DNA of 64,000 nucleotides, taken from positions 1 through 64,000 of the forward strand of contig CAWGTD010000013.1 in the NCBI GenBank assembly GCA_963825415.1, read 5' to 3'. Below are positions 62,922 through 64,000 of this stretch, one piece after another. The notes beneath the pieces are model-generated. The model did not search any database, was not told where the DNA came from, and saw nothing but the letters and a program-made list of their open reading frames with translations. Position numbers and translations under genes: made by a program. The stretch comes from BP-464 sp963825415 (GTDB lineage: Bacteria > Actinomycetota > Thermoleophilia > Solirubrobacterales > Solirubrobacteraceae). Numbering within the stretch: position 1 is the stretch's first letter; every line of letters begins with the position of its first letter.

Positions 62922-64000
62922 TTCTTCTTGCGCCGCTGCTTGCGGTGCGGGTGGCGCGGGTGCTCCTGGAAGAAGCTCCAGCAGTGATGGCGCTTGAGCG
63001 CCGCGCGGCGGTTGCGGTGCAGGAAGCGCCCGCAGATCCGGCGCAGGTAGCGAATATGCCGCGCCACACGATGGGCGCGTGAGCGGGCGGCATCGCGGCG
63101 GGCGCGGCGCTCGGCCTCGCTGCGGGCCGGGTGGCGGCCCTTGGGCGCGTAGCGGACGCCCTTGGGGTCGAGCCCGTAGAGCGTCCCGGCGCCGTTCATG
63201 TAGATGCGCCGCCCGTCGCTGATCGCCGGGTTGAACTTGCCGTGGTTGTCGCGCCAGAGGGTCTTGCCCGTGTTGGCGCCCAGCGCCCACGTGTCCTTCA
63301 GGTTGACCGACGAGACGAACACCAGGTCGCCGATCACGGCGGCCGAGCCGGAGACCTTGCCGCCCAGGTTGCGCGCCCAGCGCACGCTCCCGCTACGAGC
63401 GTTGAGCGCATAGAACTTGCCGTTGTAGGAGCCGATCCAGACCGTCGGCGGGCCGCCCGCGACCTGGCCGACGGCGGGCGAGGCGTAGACGTACGCGCCG
63501 GTCTGCTTGCGCCACGCCAGCCGGCCGGTGCGCGCGGCGAACGAGTAGACCGCGCCGTTGGTCGAGCCGATGTAGACGCGGCCGTAGTCGACCGCGGGCG
63601 ACGAGTAGAAGTTGCCGCTGCCGAGGCCGAACGCGCCGCCGGACGCTGCGCCCACCTTCCAGATCCGCGATCCGTCGCGCTGGCGGATGGCGTAGACGGT
63701 GCCGCTGTAGTCGCCGAAGAACAGCCGCCCGCGGTCGAGTGCGAGGGCGCCCTTCACCGCGCCGGCCGCCCTGTAGCGCCAGCGGATCGCCCCGTCGCTC
63801 GTACGCATGGCGTAGACGGTGCCGTCCTCGCTGCCGAAGTACAGGCGGTCCTTGTCGAGCAGGGGCGAGGACTCCACCCGGCTGGGCAGCGAACGCGACC
63901 ACAGGATCCGGCCGGTGCGGGCGGTCAGCGCGACGACACGGCCGCCGTGGCTTCCCGACCGCAGCAGCACCACGTACACGGCGCCGTGGCTGCACCCGGG
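62918..64000 (-). CDS. PQQ-like beta-propeller protein, 5'-truncated by window edge, basic C-terminal tail
   Basis: Repeat protein with PQQ-type blades: VVALTARTGRILWSRSL, VYAMRTSDGAIRWRYR, VYAIRQRDGSRIWKVG, VYSFAARTGRLAWRK and FYALNARSGSVRWARN, each ending in a Trp. Substrate or binding partner unknown; such propellers often lie outside the membrane. The last 70 residues are a very basic tail rich in Arg, Lys and His with Cys in RRICGRF and HHCWSFF. The frame is open to the right edge, so the start is missing. Its stop interlocks with the hisF stop. Confidence 0.82.
   Translation of the reverse strand, partial: PGCSHGAVYVVLLRSGSHGGRVVALTARTGRILWSRSLPSRVESSPLLDKDRLYFGSEDGTVYAMRTSDGAIRWRYRAAGAVKGALALDRGRLFFGDYSGTVYAIRQRDGSRIWKVGAASGGAFGLGSGNFYSSPAVDYGRVYIGSTNGAVYSFAARTGRLAWRKQTGAYVYASPAVGQVAGGPPTVWIGSYNGKFYALNARSGSVRWARNLGGKVSGSAAVIGDLVFVSSVNLKDTWALGANTGKTLWRDNHGKFNPAISDGRRIYMNGAGTLYGLDPKGVRYAPKGRHPARSEAERRARRDAARSRAHRVARHIRYLRRICGRFLHRNRRAALKRHHCWSFFQEHPRHPHRKQRRKKN

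Overview
This 64 kb window is chromosomal DNA from a very GC-rich bacterium. Gene content points to an actinobacterium, most likely class Thermoleophilia (Solirubrobacterales-like). The signs are a tRNA-free rrn operon, secreted proteases with RSRWS repeats, actinobacterial-type SerC, a MurA with Asp in place of the fosfomycin-target Cys, and GTGA/ATGA stop-start overlaps throughout. The lineage is an inference from gene style and rRNA texture; no search was run.

Layout. 1-7.8 kb holds a menaquinone cluster: menD (cut by the left edge), menH, an EamA transporter, menC, menA, menB, menE and a methyltransferase. 7.8-11.5 kb holds ilvC, serC and serA. 11.5-17.2 kb holds a GH13 alpha-glucosidase and a complete sugar ABC importer (binding lipoprotein, two permeases, ATPase). 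17.2-22 kb holds a ParB-like protein, a PuuB/DadA-type FAD oxidoreductase, an APC permease and a quinone oxidoreductase. 22-31 kb holds leuA behind a leucine-rich leader peptide, three hydrolase genes (two with export signals, one patatin-like), and an XRE-cupin regulator overlapping leuC-leuD. 31-36.6 kb holds a subtilisin-like protease whose leader is a cyclic-di-GMP-I (GEMM) riboswitch, a divergent GGDEF-EAL protein, and a secreted S1 peptidase. 36.6-43.7 kb holds leuB, ilvE, cimA, a DegT aminotransferase, argH and a 3-methyladenine glycosylase. 43.7-52.7 kb holds a class A PBP, tyrS and a 16S-23S-5S rRNA operon with long processing stems and a terminator. 53-56 kb holds a decarboxylating dehydrogenase, an MFS transporter and an HD protein. 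56-63 kb holds murA and the histidine operon hisZ-G-D-B-H-A-F. A PQQ-like beta-propeller gene runs off the right edge.

The genes form a housekeeping core of amino-acid (Leu, Ile, Ser, His, Arg), menaquinone and cell-wall synthesis, mixed with secreted hydrolases. The regulatory highlights are the c-di-GMP riboswitch on the protease beside its probable signalling enzyme, the leucine leader peptide whose own codons can mask the leuA ribosome site, and a recurring TANNNT box 6-11 nt before many start codons that suggests leaderless transcripts.

Several coding regions (menD, menH, menC, serA, the GH13 gene, the FAD oxidoreductase, the quinone oxidoreductase, probably the DNA glycosylase) are broken by 1-2 base indels, each restored by a small change. 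This looks more like residual sequencing or assembly error than true gene decay. No mobile element, CRISPR array or tRNA gene was seen.
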